Shown here: positions 1 to 7,133 of the stretch, piece by piece
Numbering within the stretch: the first letter of the stretch is position 1
How the letters are laid out: each line of letters starts with the position of its first letter
From: an uncultured Flavonifractor sp.
Lineage (GTDB): Bacteria > Bacillota > Clostridia > Oscillospirales > Oscillospiraceae
DNA: 39,629 nt
Reading direction: 5' to 3'
Assembly (NCBI GenBank): GCA_947649225.1
Contig: CANSQX010000009.1
Location: 1 to 39,629 of the forward strand
Made by a program: the position numbers and the translations under genes
The notes under the pieces: generated by a model
Database searches by the model: none
What the model saw: the letters and a program-made list of their open reading frames with translations, nothing else
Told to the model about the DNA's origin: nothing

Positions 1-89
1 AGCTGGCTCTGGATGACCCGCCCCAGCTCCGCCAGGTCCTGGCGGGCCTCCGGCAGATGAAGGAGGAGTGGGACACATGGCAAGCGTGA
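1..89 (+). CDS. trmK: C-terminal end of an upstream gene, probably tRNA (adenine-N1)-methyltransferase TrmK (partial)
   Basis: Reading frame 3 is open from the window edge and ends at TGA 87-89. It encodes a short charged tail ending in EEWDTWQA. It overlaps the ATG of the next gene by 13 bases, which is typical of operon partners. The fragment is too short to identify by its own sequence. The trmK call is inferred from gene order, because in Bacillus subtilis yqfN (trmK) directly precedes the Nif3-family gene yqfO. It could be any other cotranscribed gene. Confidence 0.4.
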   Translation, partial: LALDDPPQLRQVLAGLRQMKEEWDTWQA

Positions 90-874
90 GAGAGGTGTTT
101 CAGTATCTGGACGGACGGGCCCCGTTCTCCATCCAGATGGACTTTGACAACGCCGGATTTCTGGTGGGGCGGGGGAACCGGACGGTCAGCCGGATTCTGG
201 TGGCCCTGGACATCACCGAGGAGGTGGCCGCCGAGGCCGCCGAAGCGGGGGCGGAGCTCATTGTGGCCCACCACCCGGTGATCTTCCACCCAGTCCGGAC
301 GGTTACAGACGGGGACCCCACCGGGCGGGTGCTCCTGGCCCTGGCCGAGGGCGGGATTGCCGCCATCTGCGCCCACACCAACCTGGACGCAGCGGCAGGG
401 GGCGTCAACGACGCTCTGGCGGCCCGCCTGGGTCTGGAGGAGATTGAGCAGCTGGACCCGGCGGGGACAGACGCCTCCGGGCGGCCCTATGGCATCGGCC
501 GGGTGGGCATGGTCCAGGGGGCCCCGGTGTACGCCCCCGCCTTCGCCGCCTTCGTCAAGGAGGCCCTGGGGGCCAACGGCGTGCGCTATGTGAACGCACG
601 CCGTCCGGTGCGCCGGGTGGCGGTGGGGGGCGGCGCCTGCGGCGATATGCTCCCCCAGGCCCTGGCCCTGGGCTGCGACACCTTTGTGACCGCCGACGTG
701 AAGTACAACGGCTTTTTGGATGCCAGGGCCCTGGGGGTCAACCTCATTGACGCGGGGCACTACCCCACCGAGAACGTGGTGGTCCCGGTGCTCTGCCAGT
801 GGCTGGCGGCCGGCTTCCCCAAGGTGGAGATTTTGCAGTCCCAGCGCCACCGGGAGGTTTTCTCCTACGCATAA
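77..874 (+). CDS. Nif3-like dinuclear metal centre hexameric protein (DUF34/YqfO family)
   Basis: A 265-residue cytosolic protein of the Nif3/DUF34 family. Visible metal-ligand motifs are HHPVIF near residue 65, AHTNLDAAAGGVND near residue 100, and GHYPTENVVV near the C-terminus with the final His and Glu ligands. It is the short form and lacks the PII-like insertion found in the roughly 370-residue B. subtilis YqfO. Start choice: ATG at 77 lies 10 bases after AGGAGG (61-66), whereas GTG at 68 would be only one base away. The family is often misannotated as GTP cyclohydrolase I type 2; its true substrate is not settled. It overlaps the probable trmK end and is convergent with the NUDIX gene. 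Confidence 0.93.
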   Translation: MASVREVFQYLDGRAPFSIQMDFDNAGFLVGRGNRTVSRILVALDITEEVAAEAAEAGAELIVAHHPVIFHPVRTVTDGDPTGRVLLALAEGGIAAICAHTNLDAAAGGVNDALAARLGLEEIEQLDPAGTDASGRPYGIGRVGMVQGAPVYAPAFAAFVKEALGANGVRYVNARRPVRRVAVGGGACGDMLPQALALGCDTFVTADVKYNGFLDARALGVNLIDAGHYPTENVVVPVLCQWLAAGFPKVEILQSQRHREVFSYA

Positions 875-895
875 GCGGGCCCCGGGGCGCACAGC

Positions 896-1516
896 TCAGT
901 CGAACAGGGGCTCCCAGTGCCCGGCGCGGCAGGCGTCGAAGCACATGCGGATCTGCTCTGCCGTGGTTTTTTCCTCGGACAGCGGGGGCAGCTCATCCAG
1001 GCCGAAATACCGGCTCTCCGTGGTCTCCGAATTGGGAGTGAACTGCCCGCCGGTGGCGGTGCAGCGCACAAAAATTTTGCAGATTTTGTAGGCGCAGATG
1101 GGCCGGTTGTGCTTATCCCGGTCCTGAACGGCAATCAATGCGTCCGCCGTCACGGTCAGCCCGGCCTCCTCCCGGACCTCCTTGATCACGTTCTCCCGGA
1201 CTGAGAGGCCCACGTCCACCCAGCCGCCGGGCAGGGACCAGGGGCCCTCCCGCTCTCTGACCAGGAGGATTTTATCCCCCTGAACGATGGCCGCCCGGGT
1301 GTCCAGCTTGGGCGTCTGATAGCCGGTCTCGCAGCAGAACAGGTCCCGGACCGTTTCTGGGGAGAGGCCCGTCTTATGGCGGATCATATCCGCCGCAATG
1401 GCCCGTATCCGCTCATACCGCTCCAGGTCAAAGGGGTCCTTGCCGTAGTACAGCCCGGCCTGGGCGATGCTCTGGAGCTCCACAGCCCACTCCAGCCACA
1501 CTTCACTCTGATCCAT
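896..1516 (-). CDS. NUDIX hydrolase with N-terminal helical domain (ADP-ribose pyrophosphatase-like)
   Basis: A 206-residue protein. Residues 1-65 form the helical domain (Nudix_N type) seen in a group of ADP-ribose/nucleotide-sugar pyrophosphatases. The NUDIX fold follows, with the box GGWVDVGLSVRENVIKEV then REEAGL. The catalytic Glu cluster of the REUXEE part is kept (KEVREE, with Lys in place of Arg). The conserved Glu six residues after the leading Gly is Leu (VGLS instead of the usual VGES). It is monocistronic and convergent with the nif3-like gene, and divergent from yebC. Substrate cannot be predicted with confidence; a nucleoside diphosphate derivative is the family expectation. Confidence 0.88.
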   Translation of the reverse strand: MDQSEVWLEWAVELQSIAQAGLYYGKDPFDLERYERIRAIAADMIRHKTGLSPETVRDLFCCETGYQTPKLDTRAAIVQGDKILLVREREGPWSLPGGWVDVGLSVRENVIKEVREEAGLTVTADALIAVQDRDKHNRPICAYKICKIFVRCTATGGQFTPNSETTESRYFGLDELPPLSEEKTTAEQIRMCFDACRAGHWEPLFD

Positions 1517-1561
1517 CGTGCTTCCCTCATTTCTGTTCGGATGGTTGGCTTTGCCGCGGCT

Positions 1562-1590
1562 ATTGTACCACGGTCTGCGGCCGGGGGCAA
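1562..1590 (-). promoter_or_regulatory. Sigma-A-type promoter for the NUDIX gene
   Basis: On the minus strand, -35 TTGCCC (1590-1585) and -10 TACAAT (1567-1562) are separated by exactly 17 bases. The start codon at 1516 gives a leader of about 40 bases. The site is back to back with the yebC promoter. Confidence 0.65.
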
Positions 1591-1648
1591 GGAAAAGCCT
1601 GCCTGGGCCCTTTTCCAGGGCGGAGTCCGGTCAAATTCCCGTTAGGGC

Positions 1649-1677
1649 TTGCCAAGCGGGGCGGAAAGTGATAAAAT
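1649..1677 (+). promoter_or_regulatory. Sigma-A-type promoter for yebC
   Basis: -35 TTGCCA (1649-1654) and -10 TAAAAT (1672-1677) are 17 bases apart, and the yebC ATG is at 1711. The sequence around it is AT-richer than the neighbouring genes. Confidence 0.7.
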
Positions 1678-1710
1678 AATGCCGCTAACTTTCGAGAAGG
1701 GAACGATAGT

Positions 1711-2439
1711 ATGTCAGGACATTCCAAATGGCACAATATCCAGAAGACGAAGGGCGCCGCCGACGCCAAGCGCTCTCAGATATTCACCAAAATCGCCCGT
1801 GAGATGATTGTGGCGGTCAAGACCGGCGGCAGCGGCGATCCCAATAACAACTCCCGTCTGGCCACGGTGGTGGCCAAGGCCAAGGCCGCCAATATGCCCA
1901 ACGACAACATCAAGCGCACCATCGACAAGGCCCTGGGTTCGGGCAACGCCGACGCCTACGAGAACGTGACATATGAGGGCTACGGTCCCTCCGGCGTGGC
2001 GGTGATCGTGGACGCCCTCACCGACAACCGCAACCGCACCGCGCCTGAGGTGCGCCATCTGCTGGACAAGTACGGCAAGGGGCTGGGGGCCACCGGCTGC
2101 GTGTCCTGGTCCTTCGACCGCAAGGGCGTGATTGTGATTGAGAAGGAGGACCTGGACGAGGACACGGTCATGATGGACGCCCTGGACGCGGGGGCCTCCG
2201 ACATGGAGGCGGACGAGGACTGCTTTGAGATCACCTGCGATCCCGACGCGTTCAACGGCGTGGTGTCCGGCCTGGAGGGTAAGGGCTATGTATTCGTCTC
2301 CGCCGAGATTGACATGGTGCCCCAGAACTATGTCAAGCTGGAGAGCGAGGAAGACATCAAGAACATGGAGAAACTCATCGATCTGCTGGAGGACAATGAC
2401 GACGTGCAGAACGTGTGGCACAACTGGGAGCAGGAGTAA
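1711..2439 (+). CDS. yebC: YebC/PmpR family (TACO1-like) protein
   Basis: A 242-residue protein with the hallmark N-terminus MSGHSKWHNIQ followed by KGAADAKRSQIFTKIAREM. It is full length for the family (about 240). The three-domain YebC fold is supported along the whole length, including the acidic middle part DAGASDMEADEDC. The family was described as DNA-binding transcriptional regulators (PmpR). More recent work, like mitochondrial TACO1, supports a role in translation of proline-rich stretches by the ribosome. An A/G-rich ribosome binding site (GAAGGGAACG) precedes ATG 1711. It has its own promoter, and the cupin gene follows after 5 bases. Confidence 0.95.
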   Translation: MSGHSKWHNIQKTKGAADAKRSQIFTKIAREMIVAVKTGGSGDPNNNSRLATVVAKAKAANMPNDNIKRTIDKALGSGNADAYENVTYEGYGPSGVAVIVDALTDNRNRTAPEVRHLLDKYGKGLGATGCVSWSFDRKGVIVIEKEDLDEDTVMMDALDAGASDMEADEDCFEITCDPDAFNGVVSGLEGKGYVFVSAEIDMVPQNYVKLESEEDIKNMEKLIDLLEDNDDVQNVWHNWEQE

Positions 2440-2444
2440 GCGCC

Positions 2445-2792
2445 ATGATTCGTAGAAGCAGCGAGCAGCTCCGGAAGGAGCTGTCGGAGTTTCAGGGCGG
2501 GACGGGGACCCTCCATGCCCGGGTCTTGGTGACCCCGGAGGAGCTGCTGGGCCGGGGCCGGGTGTTCAACCGCATGGAGGTTCCGCCAGGGAGCTCCATC
2601 GGGCTCCACGCCCACACGGGAGACTTTGAGATCATCTACATCCTCAGCGGCCGGGGTACGGCCGTGGACGACGGCGCGGAGGCCGTGCTGGAGGCCGGGG
2701 ATATCCTCTACACCGGCGACGGGCACACCCACGCCCTGCGCTGTGAAGGGCCGGAGCCTCTGGAGATTCTGGCTGTGGTTTTGTACACCTGA
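2445..2792 (+). CDS. Small single-domain cupin protein
   Basis: A 115-residue protein with one cupin beta-barrel. Motif 1 is seen as GLHAHTGDFEIIYILSGRG, with two His and one Glu as candidate metal ligands. Motif 2 is GDILYTGDGHTHALR, with a further His. ATG 2445 is preceded by AGGAG inside the yebC stop region, so translation is probably coupled to yebC. A longer reading frame starting at 2415 would overlap yebC and is not needed. Such cupins may be enzymes or small-ligand sensors; nothing here shows the substrate. A terminator follows immediately. Confidence 0.9.
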   Translation: MIRRSSEQLRKELSEFQGGTGTLHARVLVTPEELLGRGRVFNRMEVPPGSSIGLHAHTGDFEIIYILSGRGTAVDDGAEAVLEAGDILYTGDGHTHALRCEGPEPLEILAVVLYT

Positions 2793-2800
2793 GCAATGGA

Positions 2801-2844
2801 AAACACCCCTTGTCCTTCCCGGAGATGGAGGACAGGGGGTGTTT
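2801..2844 (+). terminator. Hairpin terminator after the yebC-cupin unit
   Basis: A 15-bp stem pairs 2801-2815 (AAACACCCCTTGTCC) with 2830-2844, with one G-T wobble and a 14-base loop. Only a weak T-rich tail follows, so termination may be partial. The position 8 bases after the cupin stop supports the role. Confidence 0.75.
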
Positions 2845-2849
2845 CTGCG

Positions 2850-3103
2850 TTTGACGGGTTGAGGCTCTGCCGGGGGCGGCACCCCGGAACCCCGCGCACT
2901 TGGAAGGCGGCCCGAAACGTTCATGGTGCTTATACCCATTTCTCAAGGAAACGTACCGCGCTGCTACAGGGGAAAACTGGGAATTCCAATGGCCGGAAGG
3001 GGGAAGACGAAGTCCTCTTTGATGCTCTTTTTCCATAAGGCCAGACATCCCTGACATAAATGCTATGCGTTTGTGAAGGGCTCCGACCGTTCAAGAGAAA
3101 CTA
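2850..3103. other. Intergenic stretch with no recognised gene
   Basis: About 250 bases lie between the cupin terminator and the 3' end of degV. Short open frames are present on both strands but have no ribosome binding site or recognisable product. I see no clear hairpin-plus-T-run terminator for degV here, and no repeat shared with the rest of the window. Confidence 0.5.
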
Positions 3104-3940
3104 TCAATACGCCGCGACGATGCCGCCGTCGTTGGCGTAGACGGTGGTGACGCCCCCCGCCTCGGAGACAAGGACCCGGGCGAATCGGCACTCCTTCAAG
3201 GCCAGCTCCTTGAGATGGAACGCCCGCTCCAGGCAGTTACAGTGGGTGATGCACAGGGTGCGGCCCTGGTGCTTTTCATCGGCGGCCATCATGGCGGCCA
3301 TCTTGCCCAGCGCCTGCTTGATAGACATGGCCTGGCCCTTTTTGCAGATCTCCCCCTCAGGAGTAGCCCCCATCAGAAGCTTGATTTTCAGCGCCCCGGT
3401 CACCAGGGACTGCACCCGGGTGAGCCGCCCGTTTTTGCGCAGGTTGTCCAGATCTTCCAGCACAAAAAGGGTCTCCAGCTCATTGATATAGCGGGAGGTC
3501 TGGCTCACCACAGTGGTGAAATCCATCCCGGAGCCAGCCAGCTCCCGGATTTTCAAGGCCACCAGCACCTCCCCGGCCGAGGCCGAGCAGGAGTTGAAGA
3601 TGTGAATGTTGGTTTTAGGGTGCTCTTCCAGGTAGAGCATCCGGGCCTGGGCGGCGCTGTTGTGGGAGCCGGACAGCAGGGCCGACAGCGTGACCACATA
3701 GAGGTCGTCCGCCCCGCAGTCGAAGGCGTCCATATACTGGGCGGGGGAGGGGCAGGCGGTCTGAGGGGCCGTGGCGCTCTCCTTCATCCGCCACAGCAGG
3801 TCGGCCTGGTCGAAGCATTCGTCGTCCACCACCACAGAGCGCCCCACACGCAGAGTCAGGGGGACCCGGAGAAAGGGGCCCTCCTTTAGATGGGCGGGCG
3901 TCAGGTCGCAGCAACTGTCCACGATAATTTTGAAACTCAT
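3104..3940 (-). CDS. DegV family fatty-acid-binding protein
   Basis: A 278-residue protein with the DegV/FakB N-terminus FKIIVDSCCDLTP, where the Asp-Ser pair opens the lipid carboxylate pocket. It has the typical two-domain length (about 280). Further family signals are VVTLSALLSGSHNSA (Ser loop), FVLEDLDNLRKNGRL, and a C-terminal beta-strand ending in VYANDGGIVAAY. DegV/FakB proteins hold a fatty acid and present it to FakA kinase for phosphorylation and lipid synthesis. No fakA partner is in this window. It follows trmD on the same strand but has its own promoter between the two genes, so it is probably a separate transcript. Confidence 0.93.
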   Translation of the reverse strand: MSFKIIVDSCCDLTPAHLKEGPFLRVPLTLRVGRSVVVDDECFDQADLLWRMKESATAPQTACPSPAQYMDAFDCGADDLYVVTLSALLSGSHNSAAQARMLYLEEHPKTNIHIFNSCSASAGEVLVALKIRELAGSGMDFTTVVSQTSRYINELETLFVLEDLDNLRKNGRLTRVQSLVTGALKIKLLMGATPEGEICKKGQAMSIKQALGKMAAMMAADEKHQGRTLCITHCNCLERAFHLKELALKECRFARVLVSEAGGVTTVYANDGGIVAAY

Positions 3941-3990
3941 ATTAGAAACCCCTTAATCTAATTTTAAAAACTAAATTTGACGCTGTTGCT

Positions 3991-4019
3991 ATTGTACCAC
4001 TCCGCCCGGAAAATGTAAA
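3991..4019 (-). promoter_or_regulatory. Sigma-A-type promoter for degV
   Basis: On the minus strand, -35 TTTACA (4019-4014) and -10 TACAAT (3996-3991) are 17 bases apart, in an AT-rich stretch between trmD and degV. An AAGGGG ribosome binding site precedes the degV ATG at 3940. Confidence 0.75.
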
Positions 4020-4065
4020 GGGGAAAGCTGTAAACGAACTGTGAAAGTGGGATTAAAATGACCCG

Positions 4066-4830
4066 TTACTGGGAGGCGGTCCCGTCCCTGGAGCGCTCCT
4101 CCTCCAGCTCGCGGAGGAGCTTCTGGTCCTGCTTGGAGGACAGATCCAGCGTTTCGTACAGATCCGGGCGGCGGAGCCGGGTGCGCAGGAGGGCCTGCTT
4201 GCGCCGCCATTTGGCGATATTCGCGTGGTGGCCCGACAGGAGGATGGGGGGGACCCGCCGTCCCTGCCACTCCTCGGGGCGGGAGTACTGGGGGTACTCC
4301 AGCAGGCCGTTCCAGTGGCTCTCGTCCTGGAAGCACTCCGCGTCGGGCAAAACGCCGGGGACCAGCCGGGCCACCGCGTCGGCGATCACCATGGCGGGGA
4401 GCTCGCCGCCGGTGAGCACGAAGTCCCCGATGGAGATCTCCTCGTCCACATAGCCCTCGATAAACCGCTCGTCGATGCCCTCGTAATGGCCGCAGACCAG
4501 GATCAGGTGGTCGTAGTCCGCCTTTAAGCGCTTGGCGTCGGCCTGGACGAAGGTTTTTCCGGCGGGGGAGAGGTAGATGGTGTGTCCGGGGCCGTGGGTG
4601 TCCACGATGTGCTTCCAGCACTGGTAGAGGGGGTCGGCCTGCATCACCGCCCCCCGGCCGCCGCCGTAAGGGTAGTCGTCCACCTGCTTCTGCTTGTTTC
4701 GGGTGTAGTCCCGGATCTGGTGGGCCTCAATGCGGATGAAGTCCCGCTCCTGGGCCCGGCCCAGGATGGACTCGTTCATCATATCGCCGACAGTCTCGTC
4801 GAAGAGGGTCATAATATCAATCTGGTACAT
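4066..4830 (-). CDS. trmD: tRNA (guanine37-N1)-methyltransferase TrmD
   Basis: A 254-residue SPOUT-class methyltransferase that makes m1G37 next to the anticodon of tRNAs reading CNN codons, preventing +1 frameshifts. Visible motifs are the N-terminal IDIMTLF, the [13 protein letters not shown] substrate loop, [11 protein letters not shown] of the trefoil knot, and [16 protein letters not shown], which binds AdoMet. The C-terminal [17 protein letters not shown] helix region is present. Length matches the family. ATG 4830 overlaps the rimM stop by one base (ATGA arrangement), so the two are translationally coupled. In most Firmicutes rplS follows trmD; here degV follows instead. Confidence 0.97.
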   Translation of the reverse strand: MYQIDIMTLFDETVGDMMNESILGRAQERDFIRIEAHQIRDYTRNKQKQVDDYPYGGGRGAVMQADPLYQCWKHIVDTHGPGHTIYLSPAGKTFVQADAKRLKADYDHLILVCGHYEGIDERFIEGYVDEEISIGDFVLTGGELPAMVIADAVARLVPGVLPDAECFQDESHWNGLLEYPQYSRPEEWQGRRVPPILLSGHHANIAKWRRKQALLRTRLRRPDLYETLDLSSKQDQKLLRELEEERSRDGTASQ

Positions 4831-5324
4831 CAGCTTTCCATCCCCTCAATGAGCTTTACCCGGATATAGCCGCCCTCCACGTCGGTTTTGACCAAAAACT
4901 CGTCCACGGCGGGGATCAGGTATTCCTTTTCTCCCCTGACCACATAGACCTCGTGGGCGGGGGGGGTGAGCACGTCGGCCAGAGTCCCCAGGGTCCGCCC
5001 GGTGGCGTCGTCGATTACGGTCAGGCCGATAAGATCGGCGATAAAGTGCCGCCCGTCGGGGAGCTCCACCCCGGTTCGGTCGATCCACACGGTCTTGCCC
5101 TTGAGGCGCATGGCGGCGTTCACGTCCTCCACCCCCTCCAGAAAGGCCAGTACGTTGCCCTTGTGGATCCGGGTGCTGCGGAACTTTACGGGTTTCCGGT
5201 CGATATAGAGGGTGTCGAAGCTGCACAGAAACTCCGGGCTGTCGCACCAGGGGACGATCTTCACCTCGCCCTGGACCCCGTGGGTGTTGGCGATCTGACC
5301 GGCCTCTAAAAATTGGTTTTTCAT
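4830..5324 (-). CDS. rimM: Ribosome maturation factor RimM
   Basis: A 164-residue protein with the RimM N-terminal domain, starting [19 protein letters not shown] and containing the [18 protein letters not shown] block. The C-terminal PRC-barrel domain carries [20 protein letters not shown], then [16 protein letters not shown]. RimM binds ribosomal protein S19 and helps assemble the 30S head. The start at 5324 follows GGGAG at a 10-base distance. In Firmicutes it normally follows rpsP-khpA directly. Here roughly 1.8 kb holding two opposite-strand genes separates it from khpA, so it needs its own promoter, which I could not identify clearly. Confidence 0.97.
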   Translation of the reverse strand: MKNQFLEAGQIANTHGVQGEVKIVPWCDSPEFLCSFDTLYIDRKPVKFRSTRIHKGNVLAFLEGVEDVNAAMRLKGKTVWIDRTGVELPDGRHFIADLIGLTVIDDATGRTLGTLADVLTPPAHEVYVVRGEKEYLIPAVDEFLVKTDVEGGYIRVKLIEGMES

Positions 5325-5343
5325 TTTATCACATCTCCCAAAA

Positions 5344-5360
5344 TGCCTCTAAAAGAGGCA
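5344..5360. other. Short perfect hairpin in the rimM leader
   Basis: TGCCTCT (5344-5350) pairs with AGAGGCA (5354-5360) around a three-base loop. On the minus strand it is followed by TTTT just before the rimM ribosome binding site. It could be a weak terminator or attenuator for rimM, or a remnant of the original operon junction. It lies only 19 bases from the plus-strand -35 box of the first stalk gene. Confidence 0.45.
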
Positions 5361-5378
5361 CGCAAAAATTAGAAATAC

Positions 5379-5406
5379 TTGACAGACGGGGGGGGTGCTG
5401 TAAAAT
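5379..5406 (+). promoter_or_regulatory. Strong sigma-A promoter of the first stalk-domain gene
   Basis: Consensus -35 TTGACA (5379-5384), a 16-base spacer containing an uninterrupted run of eight G, and -10 TAAAAT (5401-5406). The predicted leader is about 30 bases, with AGGAGG at 5427-5432, nine bases before the ATG. The same promoter block is repeated before the second stalk gene. Confidence 0.85.
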
Positions 5407-5441
5407 AAGGCTGTCTATAAACAAAGAGGAGGTTTTTCCCA

Positions 5442-6161
5442 ATGAGAAAAAAGAAACTCATCCCCGCCCTGGCGCTGGCGCTCATTATGGTGAGCAGCTT
5501 CACGCTGGGGGCCAGCGCGTCCAACGGCCTTCAAGAGATCACCGCCTACCTGAACTCCAACATCACCGTGAAGATGGACGGCGAGGCCCAGACTTTCCTG
5601 AACGCCCAGGGTACCCGGGTGTACCCCATCACCTACCAGGGCACCACCTATCTGCCAGTCCGGGCCGTGGCCGGACTGGTGGGGCTCGACGTAAACTGGG
5701 ATCAGGCCACCCAGACTGTGGAGCTGGGCCAGACCAAGGGCGTGGACCTGATTGATACCTACAAAGCCTATAATTTTGCATTTGGCGGGGGGAATAAGAA
5801 TGCTAAATGTGGCCAGAGGCAGTCTTCCGAGGGGCTGACCGAGGATATTTCCGGTGTCTCCTGTTCCCACTGGCTCTGGTTCACCACCAATACGACTGGC
5901 GCCGGAACCTCCGCGACTTCGTTCAATCTGGGCGGCAAGCATGATACATTGACGTTCAGCTACTACTCCAAAGAGGATGCTACCCTGACAGTTTTGGGGG
6001 ACAACGGGTCTGTCTTGGGCGAGTACATGATTCCCGGCGGCGCAGTTGCCCAGACCGTCACCATTCCTCTGCTGCACACCAGTGAACTTACCTTCCAGAT
6101 GGCGACAGGCAAATGGAGAAATAGCGCCTATGTGTTCAACGCCTACCTGGACGCGGAGTAA
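5442..6161 (+). CDS. Secreted stalk-domain protein (copper amine oxidase N-terminal-like domain), paralogue 1
   Basis: A 239-residue exported protein. Residues 1-26 are a Sec signal peptide (MRKKK charged start, hydrophobic core, ASA cleavage site). Residues 28-107 are one copper amine oxidase N-terminal-like 'stalk' domain. Key blocks are ITAYLNSNITVKMDG, GTTYLPVRAVAGLVG and VNWDQATQTVELG. Residues 130-239 form a beta-rich C-terminal domain with SCSHWLWF, HDTLTFSYYSK, LGDNGSVLGEY and VFNAYLDAE. This looks like a jelly-roll (NPCBM-like) carbohydrate or ligand module, but I cannot assign it. No enzyme motif, sortase signal or lipobox is visible. It has its own strong promoter and lies opposite to the flanking operon. 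Confidence 0.85.
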   Translation: MRKKKLIPALALALIMVSSFTLGASASNGLQEITAYLNSNITVKMDGEAQTFLNAQGTRVYPITYQGTTYLPVRAVAGLVGLDVNWDQATQTVELGQTKGVDLIDTYKAYNFAFGGGNKNAKCGQRQSSEGLTEDISGVSCSHWLWFTTNTTGAGTSATSFNLGGKHDTLTFSYYSKEDATLTVLGDNGSVLGEYMIPGGAVAQTVTIPLLHTSELTFQMATGKWRNSAYVFNAYLDAE

Positions 6162-6186
6162 TCATCCGCAAGCCGAATCAGAGAAT

Positions 6187-6216
6187 GGGGCGCGCCGCAG
6201 TTTTGCGGCGCGCCCC
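6187..6216 (+). terminator. GC-rich hairpin after stalk gene 1
   Basis: A perfect 13-bp stem pairs 6187-6199 (GGGGCGCGCCGCA) with 6204-6216, with a GTTT loop. No T-run follows, so read-through toward the second copy is possible. The sequence resembles the terminator after stalk gene 2, so it was part of the duplicated unit. Confidence 0.6.
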
Positions 6217-6311
6217 TCAGCTTGTCCGGAAAAGCGCCGCTTGTTCATTGTGAGGCGGGAGAAGCCCGGCGGAAACTGGACAGCGGGGGCGCGCGCAAAA
6301 ATTAGAAATAC

Positions 6312-6341
6312 TTGACAGACGGAGGGCGGGTGCTGTAAAAT
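6312..6341 (+). promoter_or_regulatory. Sigma-A promoter of the second stalk-domain gene
   Basis: -35 TTGACA (6312-6317) and -10 TAAAAT (6336-6341) are separated by 18 bases, against 16 in the first copy. The difference is an indel in the G-rich spacer. Flanking bases, starting at CGCAAAAATTAGAAATAC, match the first copy almost exactly. Confidence 0.85.
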
Positions 6342-6376
6342 AAGGTTGTCTATAAACGAAGAGGAGGTTTTTCCCA

Positions 6377-7072
6377 ATGAGAAAGAAGAAACTCATCCCT
6401 GCCCTGGCGTTGACCCTGGCGCTGCTGTGCGGCATTACCATCGGCGCGGGGGCATCCAACGGTTTGCAGGAGATCACCGCCTACCTGAACTCCAACATCA
6501 CCGTGAAGATGGACGGCGAGGCCCAGACTTTCCTGAACGCCCAGGGTACCCGGGTGTACCCCATCACCTACCAGGGCACCACCTATCTGCCAGTCCGGGC
6601 CGTGGCCGGACTGGTGGGGCTCGACGTAAACTGGGATCAGGCCACCCAGACTGTGGAGCTGGGCCAGACCAAGGGCGTGGACTTGATCGATACCTACAAG
6701 CTCTATTATTCCAACGGTGGTGCCGGACAGGTTCAGACCGCAGAGAAAAAGACGCAGGATATTTCCGGCATCTCCTGCTCCCACTGGCTATATGTGGACA
6801 GGGCTTCGTGGAATGACGAAGAAGGTCAGATCTCGTTCAACCTGCTCGGTGCGCACGACATGCTGACGTTCAGCTATTACTGCGACAGCAACGCTACCCT
6901 GAAAGTCTTGGGGGACAACAGCTATGTCCTGGGCGAGTACCCCATCACCGGGGGTGCGGCTGCCAAAACCGTGACCGTCCCTCTGCTGAAAACCAACGAA
7001 CTCTCGTTCCAGGTGGAGATACCGGGTGGTGGTGGATTCAGAGTCTTCAACGCCTATCTGGACGCGGAGTAA
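6377..7072 (+). CDS. Secreted stalk-domain protein (copper amine oxidase N-terminal-like domain), paralogue 2
   Basis: A 231-residue tandem paralogue of the preceding gene. The signal peptide at 1-26 has an AGA cleavage site and a diverged hydrophobic core. Residues 28-107 (the stalk domain) are identical in sequence to paralogue 1. The C-terminal domain is related but clearly diverged, sharing SCSHWL, LTFSYY, LGEY and FNAYLDAE. It keeps its own promoter and AGGAGG site at 6362-6367. The variable outer domain on a constant stalk suggests a surface or secreted binding pair with different specificity, but this is inference. It is convergent with khpA. Confidence 0.85.
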   Translation: MRKKKLIPALALTLALLCGITIGAGASNGLQEITAYLNSNITVKMDGEAQTFLNAQGTRVYPITYQGTTYLPVRAVAGLVGLDVNWDQATQTVELGQTKGVDLIDTYKLYYSNGGAGQVQTAEKKTQDISGISCSHWLYVDRASWNDEEGQISFNLLGAHDMLTFSYYCDSNATLKVLGDNSYVLGEYPITGGAAAKTVTVPLLKTNELSFQVEIPGGGGFRVFNAYLDAE

Positions 7073-7096
7073 GGCCGCAGCACTAAGAAAGAAACG

Positions 7097-7130
7097 GGGC
7101 GCGCCGCGAATCTGCGGCGCGCCCTCTTTT
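7097..7130 (+). terminator. Terminator between stalk gene 2 and khpA, probably bidirectional
   Basis: An 11-bp perfect stem pairs GGGCGCGCCGC (7097-7107) with 7114-7124, followed by TCTTTTT on the plus strand. Read on the minus strand, the stem is followed by a GTTTCTTTCTT tract. It can therefore end both stalk gene 2 and the ylxM-ffh-rpsP-khpA transcript. Confidence 0.8.
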
Positions 7131-7133
7131 TCG

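Noticed and set aside
6187..7124. GC-rich palindromes GGGGCGCGCCGCA as a mobile-element end
   Set aside because: They lie just after each stalk gene in the position of terminators, the second has a T-run, and they duplicate along with the genes.
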